The notes: generated by a model not told the origin, from the letters alone. A stretch of DNA of 11,878 nucleotides from an uncultured Pseudomonadota bacterium (GCA_937958295.1 CALFEY010000178.1:1-11878); one strand, 5' to 3'; positions 1-7,970 are shown, counted from the stretch's first letter. Translations and numbers: made by a program.

Positions 1-464
1 TCGAGCGCAAGCTCGCCGAGTTCGAGAAGGCCAAGGACGACTACAGCGCCATCATGCTGAAGGCGCTGGCCGACCGGCTGGCGGAGGCCTTCGCCGAGTG
101 GCTGCACGCCAAGGTGCGGCGCGAGCTATGGGGCTACGCCCCCGACGAAGCCCTCGACAACGCCGCGCTGGTCCGCGAGGAGTATCGCGGCATCCGGCCC
201 GCGCCGGGCTATCCCGCATGTCCTGACCACGCGGTGAAGGCGCCGCTCTTCGCGGCGTTGCGCGCGGAGGCGCTCGGCCTGACGCTTACGGAGAGCTTCG
301 CGATGCTGCCCACCGCGGCGGTGTCGGGCTTCTACTTCTCGCACCCCGATGCGCAGTACTTCGCGGTGGGACGCATCGGCGACGACCAGCTCGACGATTT
401 CGCCAAGCGCGAGGGGATCTCGCTCGAGGACGCGCGGCGCCGGCTGGCGCCCAATCTGGGCTGA
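1..464 (+). CDS. metH: Methionine synthase, cobalamin-dependent, C-terminal part (5' end outside window)
   Basis: Last 153 codons of MetH, read in the frame that starts at base 3; the gene begins before the window. MetH transfers a methyl group from methyl-tetrahydrofolate through cobalamin to homocysteine in the cytoplasm. The visible part is the C-terminal activation domain, which binds S-adenosylmethionine for reductive reactivation of cob(II)alamin. It shows the family string NAIML-like DYSAIMLKALADRLAEA at the start, the AdoMet-binding segment RPAPGYPACPDH (the RxxxGY motif) around bases 198-232, then the YFSHPDAQYFAVG strand and the usual C-terminus RRLAPNLG. No frameshift is visible. 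The next gene starts 11 bases after the stop and no terminator lies between them, so read-through into the DUF5648 gene is possible. Identification is very secure from sequence similarity recalled for the family. Confidence 0.96.
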   Translation, partial: ERKLAEFEKAKDDYSAIMLKALADRLAEAFAEWLHAKVRRELWGYAPDEALDNAALVREEYRGIRPAPGYPACPDHAVKAPLFAALRAEALGLTLTESFAMLPTAAVSGFYFSHPDAQYFAVGRIGDDQLDDFAKREGISLEDARRRLAPNLG

Positions 465-475
465 GGACTCTTTCG

Positions 476-1609
476 ATGCGTGAATGCCTGCGCAAACTCT
501 GCGTCGCGATGGGGTGTGTGGCGGCGCCCGCAATCGCGGTGGAAATCAACGTCGCGAACCAGTACGGCGAGCCGGTGGACCGGGGCGCATTCACCGCGTA
601 TGTCTCGCTCGCCGATGGCACCCGTCTCGACTGCGCCTCGGAGCCGACGGTCACCCGCGACGGCAACCGGTTCGTGGTCGTCGTACGGCGCCTTCCGGGA
701 CCGCCCGACTACAAGCAGTGCGGCAACGGCGTCTCCGCGGTGCTTGGCGAGCTCGCCCAAGGTCACTACGAGATTGAGGCGCGCGCCGGGTCGCTCGAGG
801 GCGGCGGCCACGACAGCAAGGTCCTGAAGGTCGCGGTCGAGCAACTCGAAGGGCGGTGCAATGCGGACCCGTATCTGCAGCCGTCGCTCTATCTCGTGGA
901 CCCATCGAGGAACGGCACTGCGCTGCTCCAGCGCATCGCCAACGACCCTGGCTTCCGGGCGCGGCTGGGCAATCCCAATGTCGTTGCGGATATGCACCAG
1001 GGGCAGGGCGTGTGGGTGAGCTATCCGCCGCTCCTCGATCCCACGTATATGGCCTACCACCTCGACCACACCGGGGAGTTCGAGTCGATCAGTCGCAATG
1101 GCCGGGCTTGTTTTGCGACCTCGCCCCCGGACGTCGTTGGTGTCGTGATCGAGTATTACCACGCGGGTCTCGACCACTATTTCTATACGAGTGACGAAGA
1201 CGAGATCGCATCGGTAGACGCGGGACGCGTCGGCCCCTGGGCACGCACCGGGCATTCCTTCCGCGTGGTGGGGCGTCCGGGCTGCCCCGGGCCCGAGGCT
1301 GTGGTCTATCGCTTCGCCGGCATCCCCGGGAAGGGGCCCAACTCGCACTTCTTCACGCGTGATCGCGCGGAGTGCGGCAAGGTGCACGCGAGCGGGCAAT
1401 GGGCGATCGAGAGCCTGCCCTTCCACGCCGCGGCGCCGGACGCCGTCGGTGCGTGCGGTGGCGGCGGCGTGCCCGTGCACCGCCTGTGGCGTCCGGTGGG
1501 CGACTCTAACCATCGCTTCACGACCGATGCGGCGGTGGTGAGTGAGATGAAGGCCAAAGGCTGGATGTCGGAAGGCACGGCGATGTGCGTTCTTCCCACG
1601 GCGCCGTAA
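476..1609 (+). CDS. Exported DUF5648-domain protein (copy A)
   Basis: A 377-residue protein of unknown function. The start has a GAGGA ribosome site (463-467) eight bases upstream and opens a signal peptide of about 21 residues with an APAIA cleavage region, so it is probably exported to the periplasm or beyond. Residues 22-125 look like a beta-rich module and end at LEGRCN. Residues about 222-375 are the DUF5648 repeat region: HYFYTSDEDEIASVDAG, GPWARTGHSFR, HFFTRDRAEC and HRLWRPVGDSNHRFTT, ending GWMSEGTAMCVL. The mature part has eight cysteines (53, 82, 128, 212, 270, 300, 327, 371) that align with those of copy B at 3927-5081, consistent with disulfides. DUF5648 often occurs in secreted or surface proteins, but no reaction is established. 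It may be cotranscribed with metH. The domain call is confident; the function is unknown. Confidence 0.9.
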   Translation: MRECLRKLCVAMGCVAAPAIAVEINVANQYGEPVDRGAFTAYVSLADGTRLDCASEPTVTRDGNRFVVVVRRLPGPPDYKQCGNGVSAVLGELAQGHYEIEARAGSLEGGGHDSKVLKVAVEQLEGRCNADPYLQPSLYLVDPSRNGTALLQRIANDPGFRARLGNPNVVADMHQGQGVWVSYPPLLDPTYMAYHLDHTGEFESISRNGRACFATSPPDVVGVVIEYYHAGLDHYFYTSDEDEIASVDAGRVGPWARTGHSFRVVGRPGCPGPEAVVYRFAGIPGKGPNSHFFTRDRAECGKVHASGQWAIESLPFHAAAPDAVGACGGGGVPVHRLWRPVGDSNHRFTTDAAVVSEMKAKGWMSEGTAMCVLPTAP

Positions 1610-1721
1610 CGCGCCTGCGGGAATCTTCATGTTTTCTCATACCACCCCAAGCCTCGCGGTCCGGGGGGCCGAAGACTTCCTTCTCAATCCAGGGGAGGGG
1701 GCGCTGTGAGGGTACGCCGGA

Positions 1722-1772
1722 CGCGGCTGGGTGAGCGAAGGGCCGATGATGTGCGTTCCGGATGGGTTGTGA
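1722..1772 (+). pseudogene. Remnant of a third DUF5648 gene (C-terminal fragment)
   Basis: Translating from 1722 gives RGWVSEGPMMCVPDGL and a TGA at 1770-1772. This matches the extreme C-termini of both intact copies: KGWMSEGTAMCVL in copy A and RGWIDEGAVMCVA in copy B. Eight of the eleven residues from GW to CV equal copy A, including the last conserved cysteine, and bases GATGTGCGTT are identical. The serine is encoded AGC here and TCG in copy A, so this is an old paralogue rather than a recent copy. Upstream the frame meets a TGA at 1707-1709; the bases GAG GGT ACG CCG just before would align with the EMTA part of copy B if a small frameshift is allowed. Nothing similar was recognised further upstream. 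It has no start and cannot make a DUF5648 protein. Confidence 0.72.
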
Positions 1773-1825
1773 TCCGCGCGGGTCGCATGAGAGCGCCTGG
1801 GCTCCCTCGCGCCGGGTGAGCGTAC

Positions 1826-3643
1826 TCAGGGACCGGCCGCCCCGCTTGCCCACGGGGCGTCGAGGTTGCCGGGAGGCCGCAATGTGGTGTCGAGGGTGAA
1901 TCCGCATGCCCTGACGATGTCGGCGATTGCGGGGTCCTGCAACGCCTCGTCCCACTTGGGATCGACCTGGATGAACATGAGATGCACGTCGCGCTGCTCG
2001 AACGCGCGGTGCAGGTACCTCGCCGCCTTGCGGACATCACCCAGTCCTGCGTGGACGAGCCCCATCGCGCAAGCGGGGACGTAGCGCTCCTTCGCTACCG
2101 CTTCGAGCGTGGCCAATGCTTCCCGGGCGTGCTCGCGCTTGCCGAGTCGGGCGTGACAGTAACCGCGCAGAGCCACCACCTTGCTGTTGCCGCCCGAGGT
2201 GCGATTGGCCTCCGCCAGCGCCTGATTCGCCTGCTGAAGGTCGCCCAGCTCCACGCAGGCCTGCGCGAGTTGCCAGTGCCCGACCCAGAAATCGGGGTCG
2301 ATCACCAGGGCCTGACGAGCGAACTGTGCGGCCAGCTCGAACTCGCGCACCGCGAAGGCCGCCTGGGCGGAGAGCGCATGGTGAACCGGGAGGAGGGGGT
2401 CGAGCTCGCGCGCATGGCGGAAGCTGGACAGCGCGTCGTGGCTGCGCCGCAGATGCGAGTAGAGGAGGCCCAGCATCCGGTAGGGCAGGGGATAGTTGGG
2501 ATCGAGCTCGATCGCTCGGCGGAAAGCCGCCTCCGCGCCAGGCCAGTCCCACGCCAGCCAGAACTTGCGGAAGCCGAGCGAGGCCTGCACTTCCGCGACG
2601 TCGGGCTGCGCGCGCAGGGCATGCCCGATCGCGTGAGTGGCCGCCGGCAGCACATCGAGCGGAGCGGTGTCGCCAGTCACGGGGCGGACGCACAGCGCAT
2701 CGACGATGCCCGACCAAGCGAGCGCGTAATCCGGGTCGATGCGCGTGGCGCTCGCGAAGAGCTCAAGCGCGCGTCGCGTCGTGGGCGGAGTGAGCTGGTG
2801 CCAGCAGTGCCGTCCGCGGAGATAGGCATCGAACGCGTCGGCATTGGTGCTGTGGCGGTGCGCGAGCGCATCGAGTCGGCCCGGCGCGAGATGCAGCTGC
2901 ACCTGCCTCGCGATGGCCGCGGCGAGCTCGCGCTGGAACTCGAGGATGCTGCGCGGCTCGCCATCGAAGGCCGCCGACCAGAGTTGCACCTGGTCGCCCG
3001 CCCTGACGAGCCGGGCAGTCACGCGAAGGCGCTCATTCTCCCCCCGCAGCGACCCTTCGACGAGATACGTCGCCCCGAGCTCGCGACCAATCCCGCGCAG
3101 GCTCTCGGTGCGGTTGCGGTAGCTTTGCACGGACGTGCGACTCAGCACGCCGATGCGAGCCGGGTCGATCTGGCCGAGCGCCACGATGGTCTCTTCGGTG
3201 AGGCCATCCGCGAGATAGGCGCGATCGTCTTCACCGCCCACGTGGTCGAAGGGCAGCACGGCGATCCGGTCGAAGTACTGGATCGCCGCCGGGGACGATC
3301 CGGTTTCGCGGACATCGCCCACGAAGCGATACCCGACACCGGGCACGGTCTGGATGTACTGGTTCGTGCCGCGCCGGTCGCGCAGCGCGCGGCGGAGAAC
3401 CACGATGTTCTGATTGAGGTTGTTCTCGTCGACGATGGTGTCGGGCCACACTGCCTGCATGAGCTGATCCTTGCCGACGACCTGGCCGGCGAAGCGGACC
3501 AACTCGAGCAGGGTGGCGAAGACTTTCGGCGTGAGCGGGACGGCCTCCCCTTGGTGGAGGAGCACCCGTCGGCGGACCTCCACGCGGAAGGCGTCGAAGG
3601 CGTATGCAAGGTGCGTGTCGGCGGCGGACGGCGGCAGCTTCAT
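1826..3643 (-). CDS. Winged-helix transcriptional regulator with TolB-like and TPR domains
   Basis: A 605-residue protein. Residues about 13-110 form an OmpR/PhoB-type winged helix (Trans_reg_C): LTPKVFATLLELVR, then VWPDTIVDENNLNQNIVVLRR, then the wing IQTVPGVGYRFVGDV. Residues about 124-255 resemble the TolB-like module of adenylate-cyclase/TPR regulators (IAVLPFDHVGGEDD, LVEGSLRG, LWSAAFDG). From about 275 to 560 there are degenerate TPR units, for example AEAAFRRAIELDPNYPLPYRMLG. I see no receiver domain and no membrane helix, so unlike CadC it should be cytoplasmic, probably sensing a ligand or partner through the TPR part. It is convergent to DUF5648 copy A and divergent from copy B, sharing a 139-base upstream gap (to 3782) with the latter, so copy B is the obvious candidate target. 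The ribosome site is weak: AAGGG only a few bases before the ATG. The effector is unknown. Confidence 0.9.
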   Translation of the reverse strand: MKLPPSAADTHLAYAFDAFRVEVRRRVLLHQGEAVPLTPKVFATLLELVRFAGQVVGKDQLMQAVWPDTIVDENNLNQNIVVLRRALRDRRGTNQYIQTVPGVGYRFVGDVRETGSSPAAIQYFDRIAVLPFDHVGGEDDRAYLADGLTEETIVALGQIDPARIGVLSRTSVQSYRNRTESLRGIGRELGATYLVEGSLRGENERLRVTARLVRAGDQVQLWSAAFDGEPRSILEFQRELAAAIARQVQLHLAPGRLDALAHRHSTNADAFDAYLRGRHCWHQLTPPTTRRALELFASATRIDPDYALAWSGIVDALCVRPVTGDTAPLDVLPAATHAIGHALRAQPDVAEVQASLGFRKFWLAWDWPGAEAAFRRAIELDPNYPLPYRMLGLLYSHLRRSHDALSSFRHARELDPLLPVHHALSAQAAFAVREFELAAQFARQALVIDPDFWVGHWQLAQACVELGDLQQANQALAEANRTSGGNSKVVALRGYCHARLGKREHAREALATLEAVAKERYVPACAMGLVHAGLGDVRKAARYLHRAFEQRDVHLMFIQVDPKWDEALQDPAIADIVRACGFTLDTTLRPPGNLDAPWASGAAGP

Positions 3644-3710
3644 ATCCCTTCACAGACCTTCACGCGCTCCCCAAGACTTCCGCGCGGCATGGACGGACAC
3701 TTCATTGCGA

Positions 3711-3721
3711 TTCTGACAGAA
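3711..3721. promoter_or_regulatory. Dyad TTCTG-A-CAGAA in the divergent intergenic region
   Basis: A perfect 5-1-5 inverted repeat sits in the only shared control region between the winged-helix regulator (start 3643) and the copy B DUF5648 locus (first possible start 3783). Its position suits an operator. No convincing sigma-70 promoter boxes were recognised around it. A second short dyad, GATCG (3754-3758) and CGATC (3765-3769), lies closer to copy B. Winged-helix regulators of this class often prefer direct repeats, so the assignment is tentative and an 11-base dyad can occur by chance. Confidence 0.25.
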
Positions 3722-3782
3722 AGGCGGAGCCGTGCGCTTGCGGGCCCCGTCGAGATCGTCGCACCGATCGGAGAGTCTCAGG

Positions 3783-3926
3783 ATGCGCTCATATCGCTGG
3801 CTGGCTTTGGCATGGGCCCTGTGCTTGCCCGCGGGGCACGCGCAGACGCCGCCGTTCACGCGGCCGCCGCAGTGCAACGCGAATCCGGAGCGGGCTCACG
3901 ACCGTCCAACCATGAAAGGCATGCCC
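3783..3926 (+). other. Extra in-frame signal-peptide segment upstream of DUF5648 copy B
   Basis: An ATG at 3783 with GGAG at 3770-3773 opens 48 codons in the same frame as copy B, with no stop between. The peptide begins MRSYRWLALAWALCLPAG and has a typical n-region, hydrophobic core and an AGHA cleavage site near residue 20. A short Pro-rich tail containing one cysteine (PPQCNANPER) follows, and then the second signal peptide that starts at 3927. A protein begun here would be 432 residues long with two signal peptides in tandem. Three readings are possible: the 5' remnant of a lost exported gene, a leader peptide that couples translation, or a real alternative start. Length agreement of copy A (377) with the 3927 start (384) favours one of the first two. 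Confidence 0.5.
3915..3919 (+). promoter_or_regulatory. Ribosome binding site AAAGG deciding the copy B start
   Basis: AAAGG ends seven bases before the ATG at 3927, a normal spacing. The ATG codons at 3912 and 3921 in the same frame have no comparable site. It supports 3927 as the main start of the second DUF5648 gene, whose protein then opens directly with a signal peptide (MSIRILAATLIAAAV). Confidence 0.5.
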
Positions 3927-5081
3927 ATGTCGATTCGCATCCTGGCCGCCACGCTGATCGCCGCCGCGGTCAGCCACCATGCTTGCGGGCTCGAGTTCTC
4001 GTTCCAGAGTCCCGCACAAGAGATCGTGGAAGGCTTCGCCGTCAACATTCTCGTGGTGCCTACGAACCCCACCTTCTACTCGTGCCGGGCAGGCGAGTGG
4101 TCGCGCGAAGGCTCGTCCATCCGCCTCATGCTGCGTAACAACGGGGCCATGACCAATAGTTGCACTTCCGTGGCTTTCTCCGTGGGCATGCTGGAGGCCG
4201 GCATCTACGAGGTTACGGCCGTGTTCAAGGATCGCGACGGAACGGACCTCGAGCAAGGCACCGCGCGCCTTGAAGTTCTTCCGCTGGAGGGCCGCTGCAA
4301 TCGTGATCCGTTGGTGACTCCCGCGATCTACGGCTACACGGCGCTCGGGCGGGAAGTCGACCGGGTCGCGGCACTCAATGCGAATGCGGGCCTTGCGCAG
4401 GCGTTTCCTGGGGTGACCGCTCGCCTCGTCCACGGGACCGTGGAGGTCCATGTGCCAGGCCTCCAGGACGTGCCCCCGGTGCTGCGCTTCCTGAACGAGA
4501 ACTACGAGTGGACCAACGGGTGGGACCTGGCCCCGGCAGGCCCCATTCGCAACGGGCATGCATGCCATCCCGATGGCGGGACCGTCTATGGCACGTTCCT
4601 CGAGTTCGTGAACCCGGACTGGGGAACCTACTTCTACACGGCCGATGCTGGCGAGATCGCGGCGATCGATTCGGGCCGGATGGGGCCATGGCGATACACG
4701 GGGCACAGCTTCAGGGCGGTGATCGAAGCGTCGTGCCCGAACGAGACTGGGCAGGGGGTCGTGTACCGCTTTTTCGGCGCGCCGAACGGACCGCGCTCGC
4801 ACTTCTTCACCCGTGACCGCGCGGAGTGTTACGTCGTGAACAAGAGCGCCGCCTGGACTTTCGAAGGGGTCGCCTTCTGGACCGAGCCACTCCGGCCCGG
4901 CGGCACCTGCGCGCCTGCTGCCGACAAGACCACGCGGATCCCGCTGTTTCGCATCTGGCGGCCTTTCGGCGAGTCCACGCACCGCTTGACCACTCAGCGC
5001 GCCGTGGTGGACGAGATGACGGCACGCGGTTGGATCGACGAGGGAGCCGTCATGTGCGTGGCCGCGCCGTCGGCATCCTGA
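3927..5081 (+). CDS. Exported DUF5648-domain protein (copy B)
   Basis: A 384-residue paralogue of the protein encoded at 476-1609. The chosen start gives a signal peptide (MSIRILAATLIAAAVSHHACG) and a length close to copy A (377). HHAC at residues 17-20 resembles a lipobox only poorly, so lipidation is doubtful. Residues about 22-120 form a beta-rich N-terminal module that ends LEGRCN exactly as in copy A. Residues about 222-380 carry DUF5648: TYFYTADAGEIAAIDSG, GPWRYTGHSFR, SHFFTRDRAEC, FRIWRPFGESTHRLTT and GWIDEGAVMCV. Cysteines 53, 79, 124, 213, 270, 301, 328 and 377 pair by position with the eight of copy A. The middle section (about 130-215) is much less conserved between the copies. It is transcribed away from the winged-helix regulator and is its most likely target. 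The biochemical role is unknown. Confidence 0.88.
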   Translation: MSIRILAATLIAAAVSHHACGLEFSFQSPAQEIVEGFAVNILVVPTNPTFYSCRAGEWSREGSSIRLMLRNNGAMTNSCTSVAFSVGMLEAGIYEVTAVFKDRDGTDLEQGTARLEVLPLEGRCNRDPLVTPAIYGYTALGREVDRVAALNANAGLAQAFPGVTARLVHGTVEVHVPGLQDVPPVLRFLNENYEWTNGWDLAPAGPIRNGHACHPDGGTVYGTFLEFVNPDWGTYFYTADAGEIAAIDSGRMGPWRYTGHSFRAVIEASCPNETGQGVVYRFFGAPNGPRSHFFTRDRAECYVVNKSAAWTFEGVAFWTEPLRPGGTCAPAADKTTRIPLFRIWRPFGESTHRLTTQRAVVDEMTARGWIDEGAVMCVAAPSAS

Positions 5082-5089
5082 TCACGATA

Positions 5090-5107
5090 CGCCGCCTTCG
5101 GGCGGTG
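5090..5107. terminator. TTCG-loop hairpin after DUF5648 copy B
   Basis: A seven-pair stem (one G-T pair), CGCCGCC with GGCGGTG, closes a stable TTCG tetraloop nine bases after the copy B stop, between convergent genes. The position and loop fit a transcription terminator, but no T-run follows on either strand. Confidence 0.45.
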
Positions 5108-5128
5108 CGCGACCAGACGAGGCTTGTG

Positions 5129-5160
5129 GCTTGCGGCGTGCGCTCCATCGCGCCGCAAGC
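5129..5160. terminator. Perfect 10-bp inverted repeat between convergent genes
   Basis: GCTTGCGGCG (5129-5138) and CGCCGCAAGC (5151-5160) are exact reverse complements around a 12-base loop. The repeat begins seven bases beyond the stop of the minus-strand DUF1993 gene. Together with the TTCG hairpin at 5090-5107 it probably forms a bidirectional termination zone. A T-tract is lacking, so it may instead protect 3' mRNA ends. Confidence 0.45.
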
Positions 5161-5167
5161 GCCAACC

Positions 5168-5677
5168 TCAGTCGAACGACCCGAGATAGTCTCCCTTGCC
5201 CAGCGGCACTCCGTTGTGGCGCAGGATGTCGTAGCCCGTGGTGAGATGGAAGTAGAAGTTCGGCAGCGCGAATTTCGTGAGGTAGTCGAGTCCGGTAAAG
5301 GTGCGTTCCTTGCCCCCGACCTTGCGCACCGTCTCGCGCGTCTCGGAGCCTTCGAGCGCAGCGGGCTTCACGGCGCGCACGGCCTCGAGCGTGCGCTCCA
5401 CGCGCGCCACGAGCTCGGCGAAGGTCGCCTCGTTGTCCTCCCACTTGGGCAGCTCCTGCGCCTGCAGGCGGGCGAGCGTGCCGCGCGCGAAATCGGTGGC
5501 GATGTGCACCTGCGAGCGCAGGGGCAGCATGTCGGGGTAAAGGCGCGCCTCGATGAACACGCGGTCCTCGATCTTGCGCTCGGCGGCGTGGCTCGCCGCC
5601 TTGCGCAGCACGTTGGCGAGGGCGACGAGGCCGCGCTCAAAGGCGGCGGCGGAAGCCTGGTGCATGCTGACGGGCAT
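5168..5677 (-). CDS. DUF1993 family protein
   Basis: A 169-residue cytoplasmic protein with no signal peptide or membrane segment. The start is fixed by an AGGAGG ribosome site (5684-5689) six bases before the ATG. The sequence follows the DUF1993 family over its full usual length: SMHQASAAAFERGLVALANVL at the N-terminus, KIEDRVFIEARLYPDMLPLRSQVHIATDFA, then FTGLDYLTKFALPNFYFHLTTGYDILRHNGVPLGKGDYLG at the C-terminus. The family is thought to adopt a DinB-like four-helix bundle; no activity is established. It lies 66 bases downstream of the ECF sigma gene on the same strand, so it may be the last gene of that cluster, although a possible promoter of its own lies in the gap. The family call is confident; the function is unknown. 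Confidence 0.88.
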   Translation of the reverse strand: MPVSMHQASAAAFERGLVALANVLRKAASHAAERKIEDRVFIEARLYPDMLPLRSQVHIATDFARGTLARLQAQELPKWEDNEATFAELVARVERTLEAVRAVKPAALEGSETRETVRKVGGKERTFTGLDYLTKFALPNFYFHLTTGYDILRHNGVPLGKGDYLGSFD

Positions 5678-5704
5678 GGAATTCCTCCTGTTCGTGGAGG
5701 GCGG

Positions 5705-5735
5705 ATTGTAGCGCCCGTGCCGGCCCCGCTGTCGC
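5705..5735 (-). promoter_or_regulatory. Possible sigma-70-like promoter before the DUF1993 gene
   Basis: On the minus strand, GCGACA (5735-5730) and TACAAT (5710-5705) are separated by 19 bases. The -10 box differs from TATAAT at one position; the -35 box matches TTGACA at four of six, and the spacing is two bases long. A 6-bp inverted repeat GCCGGC (5719-5724 and 5738-5743) follows the sigma-factor stop and overlaps it. If real, the DUF1993 gene could be expressed apart from the sigma operon. Confidence 0.28.
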
Positions 5736-5743
5736 GCGCCGGC

Positions 5744-7018
<1,275 letters not shown>

Positions 7019-7020
7019 GT

Positions 7021-7443
7021 TCAGGCCGCCGCGCCGCGTCCTTGCAAGGCGGGCAGGCCGCGCACCGCCTCTTGCACGTGTTCGGGGAAGTCCTCGATCT
7101 CCTGCACCTGCCGCACCTCGATCACCTCGTCCCCGCTCGCGGGACAACGGGAAGCCCAGGCGATGGCTTCGTCGCGCGACTTCACGTCGATGAGCCAGTA
7201 GCCGCCCAGCACTTCCTTCGCTTCGGCGAACGGGCCGTCGCGCACCTGCGGCTTGCCGCCCGTGAACGATACCCGCGCGCCCATCGATGGCGGGTGCAGC
7301 CCGTCGAGGGCGAGGAGCACGCCCGCCTTGTGGAGCGCCTCGTTGAACTTCATCATCGCCGCGATGCGCGCGGCGTCGTCGGGCATGGTGCCGGGCGGGG
7401 CCGACTCGTAGCCTGCCGGGATTATCAGCATCATGAAGCGCAT
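7021..7443 (-). CDS. DGPF/YCII-related protein 1
   Basis: A 140-residue cytoplasmic protein of the YCII-related (DGPF) family, a ferredoxin-like alpha-beta fold of unknown reaction that usually accompanies ECF42-type sigma factors. It opens MRFMMLIIPAGYES, has LDGLHPPSMGARVSF, the hallmark DGPF at residues 69-72 followed by AEAKEVLGGYWLIDV, and ends with VIEVRQVQEIEDF. The ATG at 7443 overlaps the end of the upstream DGPF gene by 13 bases and is preceded by GGAG at a normal distance. The alternative ATG at 7434 would overlap by only four bases (ATGA) but loses the conserved MRF. Its stop lies two bases before the GTG of the sigma gene, implying translational coupling. Family call confident; role in the sigma pathway unproven. 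Confidence 0.9.
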   Translation of the reverse strand: MRFMMLIIPAGYESAPPGTMPDDAARIAAMMKFNEALHKAGVLLALDGLHPPSMGARVSFTGGKPQVRDGPFAEAKEVLGGYWLIDVKSRDEAIAWASRCPASGDEVIEVRQVQEIEDFPEHVQEAVRGLPALQGRGAAA

Positions 7444-7841
7444 GCCGTCGCTCCGGTGAGCTCGCCTGCCGGCACGTCGGGCGTGCACATGCGCAAGGGG
7501 CGGATCTCCATCTCGAGGTCGCGGATGCCGGCGTCGACATGGACGTCGATCACTCGCTGCGCGAGCGCGAGCGCCTCGTAGCGCGAGCCCGCCTCCACGA
7601 TGGCGTAGCCGCCCACCACTTCCTTGGCTTCCGCGAAAGGACCGTCGAGCACCGCGCGCTTGCCATTGGCGAGGCGGATGCGCAGCCCGTGCGACGACGG
7701 CTGCAGGCCGCCGCTGTCCACGAGTTGCCCGCTCCTGGCCATTTCCTCGGTGAGCTTGCGCATGCCCTCGATCACCGCCTGCGGCGGCGTCCGTCCCGCT
7801 TCATAATCGGCGTTGCCCTTGATCATCATCATGTAGCGCAT
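7431..7841 (-). CDS. DGPF/YCII-related protein 2
   Basis: A 136-residue paralogue of the same family: MRYMMMIKGNADYEAG, GLQPSSHGLRIRL, DGPF at residues 66-69 followed by AEAKEVVGGYAIVEAGS, and EMEIRPL near the end. The start at 7841 has GAGG a few bases upstream and gives the family-typical N-terminus. The frame is open up to 8015, but the extra 58 residues are Pro/Arg-rich, resemble nothing in the family, and would reach back to the stop of the VOC gene, so they are excluded. It differs clearly from DGPF proteins 1 and 3 (for example the VIDVHVDAGIRDLE segment), so the three are old paralogues. It overlaps DGPF 1 by 13 bases. Confidence 0.9.
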   Translation of the reverse strand: MRYMMMIKGNADYEAGRTPPQAVIEGMRKLTEEMARSGQLVDSGGLQPSSHGLRIRLANGKRAVLDGPFAEAKEVVGGYAIVEAGSRYEALALAQRVIDVHVDAGIRDLEMEIRPLRMCTPDVPAGELTGATACAS

Positions 7842-7899
7842 CGAAGCCTCGTTCGTGCGGGGAACGCGCGGCGTGGCCGTCGCGACCCGGTGGGAATCG

Positions 7900-7909
7900 G
7901 GGACGTCCC
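7900..7909. repeat. 10-bp perfect palindrome upstream of DGPF gene 2
   Basis: GGGACGTCCC is a perfect self-complementary sequence about 60 bases before the DGPF 2 start, in the 170-base gap behind the VOC gene. It could be half of a protein-binding site, or chance in GC-rich DNA. No matching copy was seen elsewhere in the window. Confidence 0.25.
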
Positions 7910-7970
7910 GGCCGGCGGCCGGCACCTGGCGGTGCGCCAGGGCGAGCAGCCAGCGACGCCCGAAGATCGC

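Noticed and set aside
332..1630. 432-codon minus-strand frame opposite DUF5648 copy A
   Set aside because: It is an antisense shadow of a gene with recognisable domain and signal peptide; it has no family resemblance itself.
1729..1822. Direct repeat GGGTGAGCG at 1729-1737 and 1814-1822
   Set aside because: Only nine bases; the first copy is explained by the DUF5648 remnant, and the second has no matching context.
1982..4138. 718-codon plus-strand open frame antisense to the winged-helix regulator
   Set aside because: It runs opposite a clear gene in a high-GC region, has a composition rich in Arg/Ala/Glu with no recognisable domain, and crosses the regulator promoter region and into copy B in another frame.
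3789..4982. 397-codon minus-strand frame opposite copy B
   Set aside because: Same reason: antisense to a well supported gene and without domain signals.
7534..7539. Second TGTCGA (minus strand) as another ECF42 promoter
   Set aside because: It is inside the DGPF 2 coding sequence, and the bases 16-18 downstream do not give CG(A/T)C.
7019..7540. N-terminal extension of the sigma factor to 7540
   Set aside because: These 174 extra codons overlap DGPF genes 1 and 2 in another frame; conserved sigma region 2 begins only after the GTG at 7018.
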